The notes: generated by a model from the sequence alone, not told the origin. Positions 26,253 through 34,872 are shown, counted from the first letter of the stretch. The stretch: DNA of 60,093 bases from Clostridia bacterium (GCA_017624735.1 JAGAMK010000025.1:1-60093); one strand, 5' to 3'. Made by a program: numbers and translations.

Positions 26253-26269
26253 ATTTGGAGGTAAAGAGA

Positions 26270-26935
26270 ATGAAAAAGAAAAATATGGTATGGCTTTATT
26301 GGCTTGTAGAAAGTGCAATTATGATTGCTCTGTCGGCAGTCTTGGAATTTGTTTCCAAGTCAATTATTCCCGAAATGGCTTTTGGCGGTCAAATCACGAT
26401 TGTAAGTATGCTTCCGGTTGCATTGGTTGCATGGAAGTATGGAGTTGGAAAAGGAGTTATAACAGGATTTGTTTATTCCTTAGTGCAGATGGCAATGGGT
26501 ATGGGTACAATCAGTAAAATGATTATGCCAACATCTGACGAATACCTTGGCAGCTTGTTAAATATCGTACTTATGTTTGTGTTTGATTACATACTTGCAT
26601 ATACGGTTCTTGGACTTTCCGCTATGTATAAAAAGGTAATCAAAAAGGATTATCTTTCATTGGCAATCGGTGTTTTTACGGTAATTTTATTCCGTTATAT
26701 CTGTCACATTGTTTCAGGCTACATTCTTTTTGGTGCTTGGGCAGAATGGTTCTTTACTCAAGAAGGCTTCTACTCATGGGGACAGACAATTATAAACACA
26801 TACACAGGTAATGCACTCTCACTTGTATATTCAATAATTTATAATGGTTTCTATATGATTCCTGAAATTGTAATTACTACAATAGTTGCTGCTATAATTG
26901 GAAAAATCCCACAGATTACAAAAACAAAAGCATAA
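26270..26935 (+). CDS. thiT: Energy-coupling-factor thiamine transporter ThiT
   Basis: The 221-residue membrane protein is the substrate-binding S component of an ECF transporter for thiamine. Family signs are the six hydrophobic helices, GGQITIVSMLPVALVAWKYG with the thiamine-contacting loop near residue 45, and C-terminal VSGYILFGAWAEW and YNGFYMIPEIVIT. It needs the shared EcfA/EcfA'/EcfT module, which is not in this window. The start is the ATG at 26270 after GGAGGTAAAG; the frame is open further upstream only through the riboswitch. The TPP riboswitch confirms thiamine as the substrate. Confidence 0.95.
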   Translation: MKKKNMVWLYWLVESAIMIALSAVLEFVSKSIIPEMAFGGQITIVSMLPVALVAWKYGVGKGVITGFVYSLVQMAMGMGTISKMIMPTSDEYLGSLLNIVLMFVFDYILAYTVLGLSAMYKKVIKKDYLSLAIGVFTVILFRYICHIVSGYILFGAWAEWFFTQEGFYSWGQTIINTYTGNALSLVYSIIYNGFYMIPEIVITTIVAAIIGKIPQITKTKA

Positions 26936-26941
26936 AAATTT

Positions 26942-26975
26942 ACTCCCTAAGTAAGGTAACTTAGGGAGTTTATTT
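26942..26975. terminator. Bidirectional intrinsic terminator
   Basis: ACTCCCTAAGT (26942-26952) pairs perfectly with ACTTAGGGAGT (26959-26969), followed by TTATTTT. It lies between the convergent thiT and yifB genes. Confidence 0.9.
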
Positions 26976-28504
26976 TACTCAAAATCTCTGTCAAAGCTTC
27001 TGTATTGAATTGCTTCAGTGATATGATGCGTTTCAATTATTTCAGAATTTTCAAGGTCTGCAATTGTTCTTGCAATTCTCAAAACCTTGTCGTAAGCACG
27101 AGCAGAGAGTGAAAGTCTTTCAAATGCCGTTTTTAAAATCATTAAAGCACTTTCTGTCATTCTGCAATGTTTTCTTGTGTTTACTGCGTCCATTTTTGCA
27201 TTACAAGTTATTGACGTGCCTTCAAATCGTTTGTGTTGAATTGCTCTCGCAACTTCAACTCTCTTTTTAATTTCAGCAGATGATTCAGCTTTGCTTGTAC
27301 CTGAAAGATTTTCAAAATCAACCGGTGGAACATTTATATGTATGTCAAGTCTGTCAATAAGCGGACCGCTTACTCTGTTTAAATAACGCTGTGCAACACC
27401 GCTTGAACAAGTACAAGGTCGTGTAGGATGTCCGTGGTATCCGCAGGGACAAGGATTCATAGCACAAATCATCATAACTGAACAAGGATACTGGAATTTT
27501 GCCATAGCACGTGAAATACTAATAACACCATCTTCCATGGGCTGACGTAACACCTCAAGTGTGTTTCTTGTGAATTCAGGTAACTCGTCAAGAAATAAAA
27601 CTCCATTATGTGCTAAAGAAACTTCGCCTGGCCTTGGGATAGCACCACCGCCGGAAAGACCGGCAGGAGAAACCGTGTGATGAGGTGAACGGAATGGTCT
27701 AGAACGGATTAGAGAAATTCCACTTGGCAAAGCACCTGCAATTGAATAAATATTAGTAGTTTCAATGGATTCTTCAAAGGTCATATCAGGTAAAATTGAT
27801 GGCATTCGTTTTGCTAACATACTTTTACCTGAACCGGGAGGACCAATCATTAAGACATTGTGTCCACCTGCGGCTGCAATTTCTAATGCCCTCTTAACTT
27901 CTTCCTGACCTCTTACATCAGCAAAATCGGGAATGTTGATTGGATTGTAATATTCAGTATAACTTTCGCTTGTAACAGGGGAAAGTGGCTCGATTCCGGT
28001 AAGATGTTTTAAAAGTTGAAATACATTTTTTACAGGATATACTTCAATACCTTTAACGACAGCTCCTTCACTAATGTTCTCAGCGGGAATGAAAATCTGC
28101 TTGATTCCGTTTTTCTTTGCACAAAGCACCATGGGAAGTACACCATTTACTTTTCTCAGTTCACCGTCAAGAGAGAGTTCGCCGATAAAAGCCATTTCAT
28201 CAGTAACACCTTTTAATTGCTCATTTGCAGAAAGAAGTGCAATCAGTATGGGAAGGTCATATAAAGGACCTTCCTTTTTTATATCTGCAGGTGCAAGATT
28301 AACAGTTATTCTGCTGACCGGATATTGTAAATTTGCATTTTTTATAGCTGCACGAACTCTTTCGCGACTTTCGGAAACAGCAGTATCAGGTAAGCCAACT
28401 ATATCAAAACGGGGTAATCCACCTGAAATATCTGCTTCTACAATTACTTTGTATGCTTCCATTCCAAAAAGTCCGAGACTGATTATTCTTGAAAACAAAT
28501 TCAT
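26975..28504 (-). CDS. yifB: YifB/ComM family magnesium-chelatase-like AAA+ ATPase
   Basis: The 509-residue protein has an N-terminal ChlI-like domain (about 20-140, DISGGLPRFDIVGLPD), a AAA+ core with Walker A GPPGSGKSM near residue 220 and Walker B LFLDELPEF, a cysteine-bearing segment NPCPCGYHGHPTRPCTC, and a C-terminal helical domain (RAYDKVLRIARTIADLE). The Gram-negative homologue ComM is a hexameric helicase that drives branch migration during natural transformation; the clostridial role is not proven. The ATG at 28504 is preferred to the GTG at 28507 because GGGAAG then has better spacing. Confidence 0.93.
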   Translation of the reverse strand: MNLFSRIISLGLFGMEAYKVIVEADISGGLPRFDIVGLPDTAVSESRERVRAAIKNANLQYPVSRITVNLAPADIKKEGPLYDLPILIALLSANEQLKGVTDEMAFIGELSLDGELRKVNGVLPMVLCAKKNGIKQIFIPAENISEGAVVKGIEVYPVKNVFQLLKHLTGIEPLSPVTSESYTEYYNPINIPDFADVRGQEEVKRALEIAAAGGHNVLMIGPPGSGKSMLAKRMPSILPDMTFEESIETTNIYSIAGALPSGISLIRSRPFRSPHHTVSPAGLSGGGAIPRPGEVSLAHNGVLFLDELPEFTRNTLEVLRQPMEDGVISISRAMAKFQYPCSVMMICAMNPCPCGYHGHPTRPCTCSSGVAQRYLNRVSGPLIDRLDIHINVPPVDFENLSGTSKAESSAEIKKRVEVARAIQHKRFEGTSITCNAKMDAVNTRKHCRMTESALMILKTAFERLSLSARAYDKVLRIARTIADLENSEIIETHHITEAIQYRSFDRDFE

Positions 28505-28575
28505 CACTTCCCAATCTAACTGTAATAATTATACAATACTAAACATACTCTTTTCAATATATATTTAAATATATG

Positions 28576-28604
28576 TTTACTTTTTGCTTAAAATAGAGTA
28601 AAAT
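28576..28604 (+). promoter_or_regulatory. Promoter for pgcA
   Basis: TTTACT (28576-28581) and TAAAAT (28599-28604) are 17 bases apart, 30 bases before the start codon. Confidence 0.6.
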
Positions 28605-28634
28605 ATGTGTCAGTAATTTTTGGAGGTCTAATAT

Positions 28635-30353
28635 ATGAATGATATTAACAGACTTTATGATATTTGGCTTTCTTCAGCAACAGCAGATGAAGATTTGATT
28701 CCTGAACTTGAAAGCATAAAGGGTGACGAAGAAGCAATTCTTGACCGTTTCTATAAAAATCTTGAGTTTGGTACTGCGGGACTTCGTGGTGTTATAGGCG
28801 CAGGTACAAACAGAATGAACGTTTATACAGTTAATCAAGCTACTCAAGGCTTGGCAGACTATCTTAATGAAAGCTTTGATGAGCCATCAGTTGCGATTGC
28901 GTATGATTCAAGAATAAAGTCAAAAGTATTTGCAGAAAGTGCTGCCGGTGTTCTTGCAGCAAATGGCATTAAAGTTTATATTTATCCTGAGCTTGTTCCA
29001 ACACCAATGCTCTCTTTTGCTGTTAGAAGACTTGGTTGTTCTTCAGGTATCATTATTACTGCAAGTCATAACCCATCAAAATATAATGGATTTAAATGCT
29101 ATGACCCAAATGGTTATCAGATGACAGATGAAGCTGCTGCAAAAACTTATGACTATATCCAGAAAACAGATATGTTTTCTGGAGTAAAAACAATGAGTTT
29201 TGATGACGCTCTTGCAGAAGATATGGTTGATTATATTGAAGATTGGCTTTATGACGAGTTCTACGAAAAGGTTCTTTCAGCGCTTGTTAATAAGGATAAA
29301 ATTAAAAAAGCAAACCTTAAGCTCATCTATACACCTCTTAATGGTACAGGTAATAAACCCGTTCGTAAAATGCTCAAAATGGCAGGTGTAAAAGATGTAA
29401 CTGTCGTTAAGGAACAAGAAAAACCAAATGGCAAATTCCCAACTTGTCCTTATCCAAACCCTGAAATCCGTCAGGCATTTGAATGTGCTATAGAAACTGC
29501 AAAGGGAACAGATGCAGATTTGCTTCTTGCAACAGACCCTGACTGTGACCGTGTAGGTATTGCTGTTAGAGATGGTGAAGATTATGTTCTTATGACAGGT
29601 AATGAAGTGGGTGCAATGCTTTGTGAATATCTTCTTTCTACACTTAAAGAGCAAGGCAAATTACCCGAACATCCGGTTGTTGTAAAATCCATAGTAACAA
29701 CTCCTCTTATTGAGACAATCTGTGCTTCCTACGGTGCCGAAGTTGCTGATTTGCTCACAGGATTTAAATATATTGGTGAACTTATCACAAATCTCGAAAA
29801 AGATGGTAAAGAAGATAATTTCGTTGTAGGTATGGAAGAATCTTATGGTTATCTTCGTGGTACTCACGCAAGGGATAAGGACGCCGTTGTAGCATCTCTT
29901 ATGATTGCAGAAATGGCTGCTGTTTATAAGCTTAAAGGAATCTCACTTAAAGAGTTTATGGATGGCATCTATGAAAAATACGGAATGTATCTTAATACTG
30001 TTCTTAACTTTGCCTTTGAAGGTGCAAGCGGAATGCAAAAAATGGCAGAAATTATGAATTCTCTCCGTGAAAATAAACCTGAATCTTTTGCAGGTAAAAA
30101 AGTTGTAAAGATTGCTGATTACAAGACAAGTACAGTGATTGATGTTGTAACTGGTGAGGAGAGTACAATAAATCTTCCAAAGTCAAACGTTCTTTCTTAT
30201 TCACTTGAAGATAATAGTAAAGTGATTGTCCGTCCATCAGGTACTGAACCAAAGATTAAAATTTATATCACTGCTTGCGGAAATACAAGAAAAGAGTCCG
30301 AAGATAAAACTGAACTTATTTCTTTGGATGCAACAAAACTTTTAGGAGTATAA
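28635..30353 (+). CDS. pgcA: Alpha-phosphoglucomutase/phosphomannomutase
   Basis: The 572-residue enzyme of the alpha-D-phosphohexomutase family moves phosphate between C1 and C6 of glucose or mannose. The phosphoserine loop is TASHNPSKYNGFK near residue 145, the metal loop DPDCDRVG near residue 298, the sugar loop EESYGYLRG near residue 400, and the phosphate-binding RPSGTEPKIKIY near residue 535. The length and the N-terminal FGTAGLRGVIGAGTNRMN match Bacillus PgcA. It supplies glucose-1-phosphate for UDP-glucose, polymer and lipid synthesis. GGAGGT precedes the ATG. Confidence 0.95.
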   Translation: MNDINRLYDIWLSSATADEDLIPELESIKGDEEAILDRFYKNLEFGTAGLRGVIGAGTNRMNVYTVNQATQGLADYLNESFDEPSVAIAYDSRIKSKVFAESAAGVLAANGIKVYIYPELVPTPMLSFAVRRLGCSSGIIITASHNPSKYNGFKCYDPNGYQMTDEAAAKTYDYIQKTDMFSGVKTMSFDDALAEDMVDYIEDWLYDEFYEKVLSALVNKDKIKKANLKLIYTPLNGTGNKPVRKMLKMAGVKDVTVVKEQEKPNGKFPTCPYPNPEIRQAFECAIETAKGTDADLLLATDPDCDRVGIAVRDGEDYVLMTGNEVGAMLCEYLLSTLKEQGKLPEHPVVVKSIVTTPLIETICASYGAEVADLLTGFKYIGELITNLEKDGKEDNFVVGMEESYGYLRGTHARDKDAVVASLMIAEMAAVYKLKGISLKEFMDGIYEKYGMYLNTVLNFAFEGASGMQKMAEIMNSLRENKPESFAGKKVVKIADYKTSTVIDVVTGEESTINLPKSNVLSYSLEDNSKVIVRPSGTEPKIKIYITACGNTRKESEDKTELISLDATKLLGV

Positions 30354-30354
30354 A

Positions 30355-30456
30355 ATGAATAGAGATAAGTTTGTTAAAGGAACTGCTGTGTTCTTAGCTG
30401 TGTTAATGGCGTTGAGTTCGGCATCAGTTCTGTTGAATGTGTTATTTTTTAAATAA
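30355..30456 (+). CDS. 33-residue single-helix membrane peptide
   Basis: A short frame starts one base after the pgcA stop codon, with TTAGGAG eight bases upstream. It encodes a basic N terminus (MNRDKFVKG) and one hydrophobic helix (AVFLAVLMALSSASVLLNVL) ending FFK. The ribosome site, the tight spacing and the terminator right after its stop make it a plausible real gene co-transcribed with pgcA. I know no family for it. Such peptides are often missed by gene callers; expression is unproven. Confidence 0.6.
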   Translation: MNRDKFVKGTAVFLAVLMALSSASVLLNVLFFK

Positions 30457-30462
30457 TGTTAG

Positions 30463-30488
30463 ACCACAGTTTATACTGTGGTTTTTTT
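30463..30488 (+). terminator. Intrinsic terminator
   Basis: ACCACAG and CTGTGGT pair around a TTTATA loop, followed by a T run. Confidence 0.92.
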
Positions 30489-30526
30489 GTTGGGCTTTCT
30501 TTGTGTATTTTACACATAAATTTCTG

Positions 30527-30554
30527 TTGACAATTATATTTTTTGTGCTATAAT
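30527..30554 (+). promoter_or_regulatory. Promoter for the SigH-like sigma factor
   Basis: TTGACA (30527-30532) and TATAAT (30549-30554), both perfect, are 16 bases apart. Confidence 0.78.
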
Positions 30555-30604
30555 TAGGTTTAGTAATTTTATGTTTTATTACTAGACTTTTTTGAGGTGA
30601 TTTG

Positions 30605-31177
30605 TTGAATTTCATTCAAATGAATGATAATGAACTTGTTGAGTGTGCAAAAAGTGGTAACAGTATGGCTCTTCAAGTGCTTATTGAACGTTATTCTGAT
30701 AAAGTACTTCAAAAAGCAAGGTCGTTTAAAAGCTTAATTGGAATAGAAAACGACGACCTTTATCAAGAGGGTATGATGGGATTTGTGTCTGCTGTGTATT
30801 CTTTTGATAACTCTCGTGATGTTTTGTTTTCTACATATGCTTCAACATTATCAACAAGAAAAATGTTGTCAGCAATTCGTAAAATAAATAGTACAGCAAA
30901 TTTGCCTCTTCAATCATATATATCTATTGAAGAAGAAAAAGATTTGTTTTCAGATATGCCTTCACCTGAGGAAACATTACTTTCTGTGGAAAGAGTAAAC
31001 GAAATTAATCTTTTTGTAGAAGAAAATTTCTCCAAAAAGGAAAAGAAGGTTTTCAAATTAAGTGTTTTGGGAATGACGTATTCCCAAATTGCTGAAATAC
31101 TTGATTGCACCGAAAAATCTGTGGATAATACAATGCAGAGAATTCGTCGTAAATTACGCAGTTTTGAAGGTGTATAA
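30605..31177 (+). CDS. Sigma-70 family RNA polymerase sigma factor, SigH-like
   Basis: The 190-residue protein has sigma region 2 (about 5-85; NDDLYQEGMMGFVSAVYSFD, FSTYASTLSTRKMLSAIRK) and region 4 (about 135-185; KKVFKLSVLGMTYSQIAEIL, SVDNTMQRIRRKLR), with a short linker in place of region 3. The closest pattern is SigH, which in Bacillus directs early stationary-phase and sporulation genes; LQSYISI and DCTEKSVDNTMQR are similar there. No anti-sigma gene is adjacent. The start is a TTG at 30605 after GAGGTGA (another TTG lies directly before it). The use as SigH fits the sporulation genes downstream but is inferred. Confidence 0.82.
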   Translation: MNFIQMNDNELVECAKSGNSMALQVLIERYSDKVLQKARSFKSLIGIENDDLYQEGMMGFVSAVYSFDNSRDVLFSTYASTLSTRKMLSAIRKINSTANLPLQSYISIEEEKDLFSDMPSPEETLLSVERVNEINLFVEENFSKKEKKVFKLSVLGMTYSQIAEILDCTEKSVDNTMQRIRRKLRSFEGV

Positions 31178-31278
31178 ATTAATTATGTAATTTGCCCATT
31201 TCTCTTAGAGAGCATTTTTAAAATGAAACGGTGCAATTCCGTGTGGGGTAAAAATAAAAAATTTGTGAGGTTACTAAA

Positions 31279-31563
31279 ATGTACGAAGACAAGACACTCG
31301 TCTGCAAGACATGTGGAAACGAATTTGTTTTTACAGCAGGCGAACAGGAATTTTATGCAGAGAAAGGACTTGTAAACGAGCCAAAGTCATGCAAGGAATG
31401 TCGTGTAGCACGTAAAAATGCAGCACGTGGCGCAGTTGAATATCACACAACTGTATGTGCAGCTTGCGGTGGCGAAGCAAAGGTAAGATTTGAACCAAAA
31501 GGTGACAGACCAGTATACTGCAGCGCATGTTTCGAAAAAATTAAGAGCGAACAGGCTGAATAA
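31279..31563 (+). CDS. Small double zinc-ribbon protein
   Basis: The 94-residue protein carries two CxxC...CxxC units: CKTCGNEF with CKECRVAR in the N-terminal half and CAACGGEA with CSACFEKI in the C-terminal half. The first resembles the family called probable zinc-ribbon domain, with FTAGEQEFYAEKGL between the pairs; the second the CxxC-x17-CxxC type. Both should bind zinc. Function is unknown; related proteins are abundant in clostridia. TGAGG precedes the ATG. It is a single-gene unit with a strong terminator. Confidence 0.85.
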   Translation: MYEDKTLVCKTCGNEFVFTAGEQEFYAEKGLVNEPKSCKECRVARKNAARGAVEYHTTVCAACGGEAKVRFEPKGDRPVYCSACFEKIKSEQAE

Positions 31564-31579
31564 TTTATAGAAATAATTT

Positions 31580-31612
31580 AAGCACAGAGTTTTTGTAAAC
31601 TCTGTGCTTTTT
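31580..31612 (+). terminator. Intrinsic terminator
   Basis: A 13-base-pair stem (AAGCACAGAGTTT/AAACTCTGTGCTT) with a TTGT loop is followed by T. Confidence 0.93.
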
Positions 31613-31658
31613 GTATATTTTTCTTTTATTTATGAATAATAAAAAGGGAGGAAAATAT

Positions 31659-32012
31659 ATGGATTTTTTAAAAGCATTTTTAATTGGTGGTTTGATATGT
31701 GTAATTGGTCAGTTGCTTATTGATTACACTAAGTTGACTCCTGCAAGAATTTTGGTTTCATTTGTTGTGATTGGAGTTGTGCTTGGTGCAATTGGATTGT
31801 ACCAACCTTTAGTTGATTTTGCAGGGGCAGGAGCAACTGTGCCACTAACAGGATTTGGAAACACTCTCGCTCAAGGGACAAAGGAAGCAATACGTGAAAA
31901 GGGTGCGTTAGGAATTTTGACAGGACCATTATCATCTGCATCAGCAGGAATTACTGCTGCATTAGTTTGTGGATTGGTTGTTGCTTTTATAACCAAACCA
32001 AAATCAAAATAA
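31659..32012 (+). CDS. spoVAE: Stage V sporulation protein AE (SpoVAE)
   Basis: The 117-residue membrane protein has three or four helices and the SpoVAE pattern: FLIGGLICVIGQLLIDYTKLTPARILV at the N terminus, LYQPLVDFAGAGATVPLTGFG and a conserved GILTGPLSSASAGI near residue 90. SpoVA proteins form the channel that moves dipicolinic acid into the forespore and out at germination. In most clostridia the order is spoVAC-spoVAD-spoVAE; here the gene stands alone between a zinc-ribbon gene and a convergent small gene. The ATG follows GGGAGG; an upstream in-frame ATG has no ribosome site. Confidence 0.9.
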   Translation: MDFLKAFLIGGLICVIGQLLIDYTKLTPARILVSFVVIGVVLGAIGLYQPLVDFAGAGATVPLTGFGNTLAQGTKEAIREKGALGILTGPLSSASAGITAALVCGLVVAFITKPKSK

Positions 32013-32015
32013 AAA

Positions 32016-32042
32016 AAGGACTGCTCATAACGAACAGTCCTT
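32016..32042. terminator. Bidirectional terminator, strongest for the minus strand
   Basis: AAGGACTG (32016-32023) pairs with CAGTCCTT (32035-32042). The run of A before it gives a seven-T tail on the minus strand. Confidence 0.85.
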
Positions 32043-32058
32043 AGTTTGTGTAAAAATT

Positions 32059-32238
32059 TTAAGCAACAGTTTCAGAAACGAATGTATCGTCACAGCAAGA
32101 GCATGAAACGTAGTTTTCAGCATCGTTACCGATTACAACTCTTTTACTGTCAACGTATTTTTTTATAAGAATATATGCTGCAACTGCAACGGCAACAATA
32201 CCAACAATAATTGCAATAACTTTTAAAGTCTTTTTCAT
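32059..32238 (-). CDS. 59-residue single-helix membrane protein with a CSCC motif
   Basis: A minus-strand frame just under 60 codons starts at an ATG preceded by GGAGGT and ends before a terminator. It encodes MKKTLKV, a hydrophobic helix (IAIIVGIVAVAVAAYILI), a basic stretch KKYVDSKR, and a short outer or inner tail with the cysteine motif VSCSCCDDTF. I do not recognise a family. The good ribosome site and terminator support it as real. It lies between spoVAE and rpsT; the three closely spaced cysteines could bind metal or form disulfides. Confidence 0.75.
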   Translation of the reverse strand: MKKTLKVIAIIVGIVAVAVAAYILIKKYVDSKRVVIGNDAENYVSCSCCDDTFVSETVA

Positions 32239-32311
32239 AAATGAATACCTCCAAATTTAATTACAAAGATATTATATATAATTAACCATAAAAAGTCAAT
32301 TAGTATTTACG

Positions 32312-32348
32312 AAAAAAAGAAAAATGCCGAAGACTTTCGTCAACGGCA
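32312..32348 (-). terminator. Intrinsic terminator after rpsT
   Basis: On the minus strand TGCCG-TT-GAC and GTC-TT-CGGCA pair around GAAA, followed by TTTTTC. Confidence 0.8.
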
Positions 32349-32368
32349 AAGAACTGCGTAAAAATTTT

Positions 32369-32626
32369 TTAAGCCTTGTTAAGTTTTGTAACGAGAGCAG
32401 ACTTTTTACGAGCTGCATTATTCTTGTGAAGAAGGCCTTTAGCAGCAGCCTGGTCGATTTTCTTAACAGCAACCTTTACAAGCTCGTTTTTGTCAGCAGC
32501 ATTTGTTTCAATAGCAACGTTTGCTTTTTTAATAGCTGTTTTAAGAGCTGAATTAGTTGACTTGTTACGCTGAGCCTTTGTCTTGTTAACGAGAACACGT
32601 TTTTTAGCTGATTTGATGTTTGGCAT
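32369..32626 (-). CDS. rpsT: 30S ribosomal protein S20
   Basis: The 85-residue basic protein begins MPNIKSAKKRV and has KAQRNKSTNSALKTAIKK and GLLHKNNAARKKSAL, the standard bS20 pattern, forming a three-helix bundle that binds 16S rRNA. The ATG follows a GGAGGTGTAAC-type site. It diverges from gpr, an arrangement also seen in Bacillus. Confidence 0.97.
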   Translation of the reverse strand: MPNIKSAKKRVLVNKTKAQRNKSTNSALKTAIKKANVAIETNAADKNELVKVAVKKIDQAAAKGLLHKNNAARKKSALVTKLNKA

Positions 32627-32661
32627 ATTCGTTACACCTCCTTACGTATTTACAGATACAT

Positions 32662-32690
32662 ATATTACCACGAAAAAAATTAAAAATCAA
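32662..32690 (-). promoter_or_regulatory. Promoter for rpsT
   Basis: On the minus strand TTGATT (32685-32690) and TAATAT (32662-32667) are 17 bases apart. Confidence 0.6.
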
Positions 32691-32760
32691 GTTATTTTTT
32701 TTATTTTTAAACATTTTTTTCACAGGTAATAAGATATATCCAAATCATAGCGGAGGAAAT

Positions 32761-33579
32761 ATGAATTTAAGAACAGATATCGCTCATGAAAGACAGGAAA
32801 CTATACCAAAAAACAATGTTGATGGTGTTGTTGTCAGTAAATGGACAGAGGAAGAAACAGAAATAACTCTTACTGAGATAAAAACGAATGAAGCTGAAAA
32901 AATAATGGACAAACCGAAAGGCAAATATATAACTCTTAAATTACCGGAATTTTCACATGAAAGCGAGTTAACAGACGGTAGACTTGATGTGCTTACAAAA
33001 CAAATAAGAAGTTTATTGCCAGAAAAAGCAAAAACATTTCTTGTAGCAGGACTAGGAAACGAAAACATAACACCAGATGCCTTAGGTCCGTTATGTGCAA
33101 GTAAAATATTATCAACAAGGCATTTTGAAAATGTTTTAGAGGATGATTTGTTCTTATCAAAGCTAAATCCTGTTTCAGCAATTTCAACAGGTGTCCTTGG
33201 ACAGACGGGAATTGAAACTGCAGAGTATATTAAGGGAATTGTGAAAATTGTGAAACCTGATTTGGTAATGATTGTTGATGCTTTGGCAGCCATAAAGAAA
33301 TCAAATTTATGCAAGACAATTCAGATTACTAATACCGGAATAACACCGGGGTCAGGAGTTGGAAATTACAGAAAAACAATTGATAAAGAAACACTTGGTG
33401 TGCCGGTAATCTCTATTGGTGTGCCAACTGTGATAAGCCTTGAAAATGATGAAAATATGATAGTTACTCCACGAGAAATTGATACAATTGTAAAAAGGGC
33501 ATCTTCTTTAATTGCCATGGGAATTAATTGTGCAATACAACCTTCCGCTGATGCTGAATTGTTTTTAGCATTATCATAA
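32761..33579 (+). CDS. gpr: Germination protease GPR
   Basis: The 272-residue protein is the aspartic-like endopeptidase (peptidase family A25) that degrades small acid-soluble spore proteins at germination. It begins MNLRTDIAHERQE, the usual pro-segment start, and has VAGLGNENITPDALGP, FLSKLNPVSAISTGVLGQTGIET and VDALAAIKKSNLCKTIQITN. It is made as a zymogen in the forespore. A SASP with the GPR cleavage sequence is encoded 6 kb downstream at 39244. The ATG at 32761 follows GGAGG; the frame is open further upstream without a start site. Confidence 0.96.
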   Translation: MNLRTDIAHERQETIPKNNVDGVVVSKWTEEETEITLTEIKTNEAEKIMDKPKGKYITLKLPEFSHESELTDGRLDVLTKQIRSLLPEKAKTFLVAGLGNENITPDALGPLCASKILSTRHFENVLEDDLFLSKLNPVSAISTGVLGQTGIETAEYIKGIVKIVKPDLVMIVDALAAIKKSNLCKTIQITNTGITPGSGVGNYRKTIDKETLGVPVISIGVPTVISLENDENMIVTPREIDTIVKRASSLIAMGINCAIQPSADAELFLALS

Positions 33580-33606
33580 AAAGTGATTTTTTCGCATAGT
33601 TTTGTA

Positions 33607-34746
33607 ATGAAAAAATTTGCGAAAAGAGTGAAACTGTCAGTGAAAAGGACAAACACCTTGGATGAAAAAATATGTATAGCATATAACATTTTTATGTCAA
33701 TTATATTGGCTTTTCTATTACTAATAGGAGATAGCACACCAATAACTGAAAAAATTCTGTTAGCTGGACTGTATCTTACATTTCCAGAAAAGATTCTTCA
33801 ATCACAAACAGAGACGAATAGCACTGTTTTTGAACAACAAAACTTTAGTAATTCAGAGAATTCATCGCAAGTGTCAAGTGTTACAAATTCATCAGTTCCA
33901 AAAGATGTTCAGATGCTTATGAAAAATGCGGAGAAAAAGTATGCTGATTCTCCAAAGGATGGACTGATAATAGAAAGTGATTATAGTAAACAAAACGCAA
34001 CATCAGAATTTAATGGCATTTATTTGAGAAATACAACACTTAATCACAAGGTTAACATTAGTGATTATGTTAATAAAAAGGTTTATGCAAGTGTTGATGT
34101 GAGTCAACCAACAGTGCTGATTTATCATACCCATAGCACAGAAACTTATGAACTGTTAGATAGGGGATATTACACAAAGGCACGAAGTTCATTAAGCCAA
34201 GATAAAAAAGAAAATATGATTCGTGTGGGGAAAGAAATTTGTAAGGTTTTAGAGAAAAATGGATATAAAACAATCCACGATAAAACCGTATATGATGAAG
34301 AATACAATGGTGCATATAATCGTTCGTTTGAAGGTGTTAAAAATACTTTAAAAAATAATCCATCAATACAAATTGTGCTGGATATTCATCGTGGTACAAT
34401 TTATCAAAAAGATGGTTCGCGAATAAAGACTGTTACAGAGATTGATGGCAAAAAAATTGCTCAGATACAAATAATTAGTGGTTGTGAGGATGGGAATGTT
34501 ACTGACTTTCCAAATTGGGAAAAGAATTTTGCTTTTGCTGTAAAATTACAGAAGCAATTAGCAGATACTAATTCAAAACTGGTAAGACCCCTGTTGCTGT
34601 GCAGTAGAAAATACAATATGCACCTGATGCCTTGTGCCTTACAAATTGAAATTGGAACGGATGCTAATACATTGTTAGAAGCGGTATATTCAGCGGAGTT
34701 TTTTGCTGAATCCTTGTCACAATTATTAAAGGAGTATGAAATATAA
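33607..34746 (+). CDS. spoIIP: Stage II sporulation protein P (SpoIIP)
   Basis: The 379-residue protein has an N-terminal membrane helix (about residues 22-42) and a C-terminal amidase/endopeptidase domain. The zinc-site motif is YHTHSTETYELL near residue 180, followed by IVLDIHRGT and the conserved LQIEIGTDANTLLEAVYSA. SpoIIP cuts peptide crosslinks in septal peptidoglycan and works with SpoIID and SpoIIM during engulfment. DIHRGT has Gly where DIHRD is usual. It follows gpr by 27 bases, as in Bacillus. No ribosome site is visible before either ATG 33607 or GTG 33583, so the start is uncertain. Confidence 0.92.
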   Translation: MKKFAKRVKLSVKRTNTLDEKICIAYNIFMSIILAFLLLIGDSTPITEKILLAGLYLTFPEKILQSQTETNSTVFEQQNFSNSENSSQVSSVTNSSVPKDVQMLMKNAEKKYADSPKDGLIIESDYSKQNATSEFNGIYLRNTTLNHKVNISDYVNKKVYASVDVSQPTVLIYHTHSTETYELLDRGYYTKARSSLSQDKKENMIRVGKEICKVLEKNGYKTIHDKTVYDEEYNGAYNRSFEGVKNTLKNNPSIQIVLDIHRGTIYQKDGSRIKTVTEIDGKKIAQIQIISGCEDGNVTDFPNWEKNFAFAVKLQKQLADTNSKLVRPLLLCSRKYNMHLMPCALQIEIGTDANTLLEAVYSAEFFAESLSQLLKEYEI

Positions 34747-34872
34747 ATGACAGAACTAAAAAGATTGCTTAAAGGGTATTTGATACTTGTTATAATTACC
34801 ATACTGACTACGCTGTTGATTTCTTCAATATTTATAGCACAAACTAATACGGATAAAATGCTTTTTGGTTAA
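34747..34872 (+). CDS. 41-residue single-helix membrane peptide after spoIIP
   Basis: A short frame begins directly at the base after the spoIIP stop. It encodes MTELKRLLKGY, a hydrophobic helix (LILVIITILTTLLISSIFI) and a polar end AQTNTDKMLFG. AAGGAG lies 13 bases upstream, inside the end of spoIIP, which is long but usable. Position suggests expression with gpr and spoIIP in the forespore or mother cell. No family is recognised; it could be a sporulation micropeptide or chance. Confidence 0.5.
   Translation: MTELKRLLKGYLILVIITILTTLLISSIFIAQTNTDKMLFG

Noticed and set aside
26084-26269. Upstream extension of thiT
   Set aside because: The frame is open only because it crosses the TPP riboswitch; the ATG at 26270 has the ribosome site.
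31225-31262. GGTGCAATTCCG resembles a cobalamin riboswitch fragment
   Set aside because: The remaining conserved cobalamin elements are missing and the downstream gene is a zinc-ribbon protein; it can form only a four-pair hairpin.
32324-32551. Plus-strand frame opposite rpsT
   Set aside because: It is the antisense of ribosomal protein S20 and includes its terminator.
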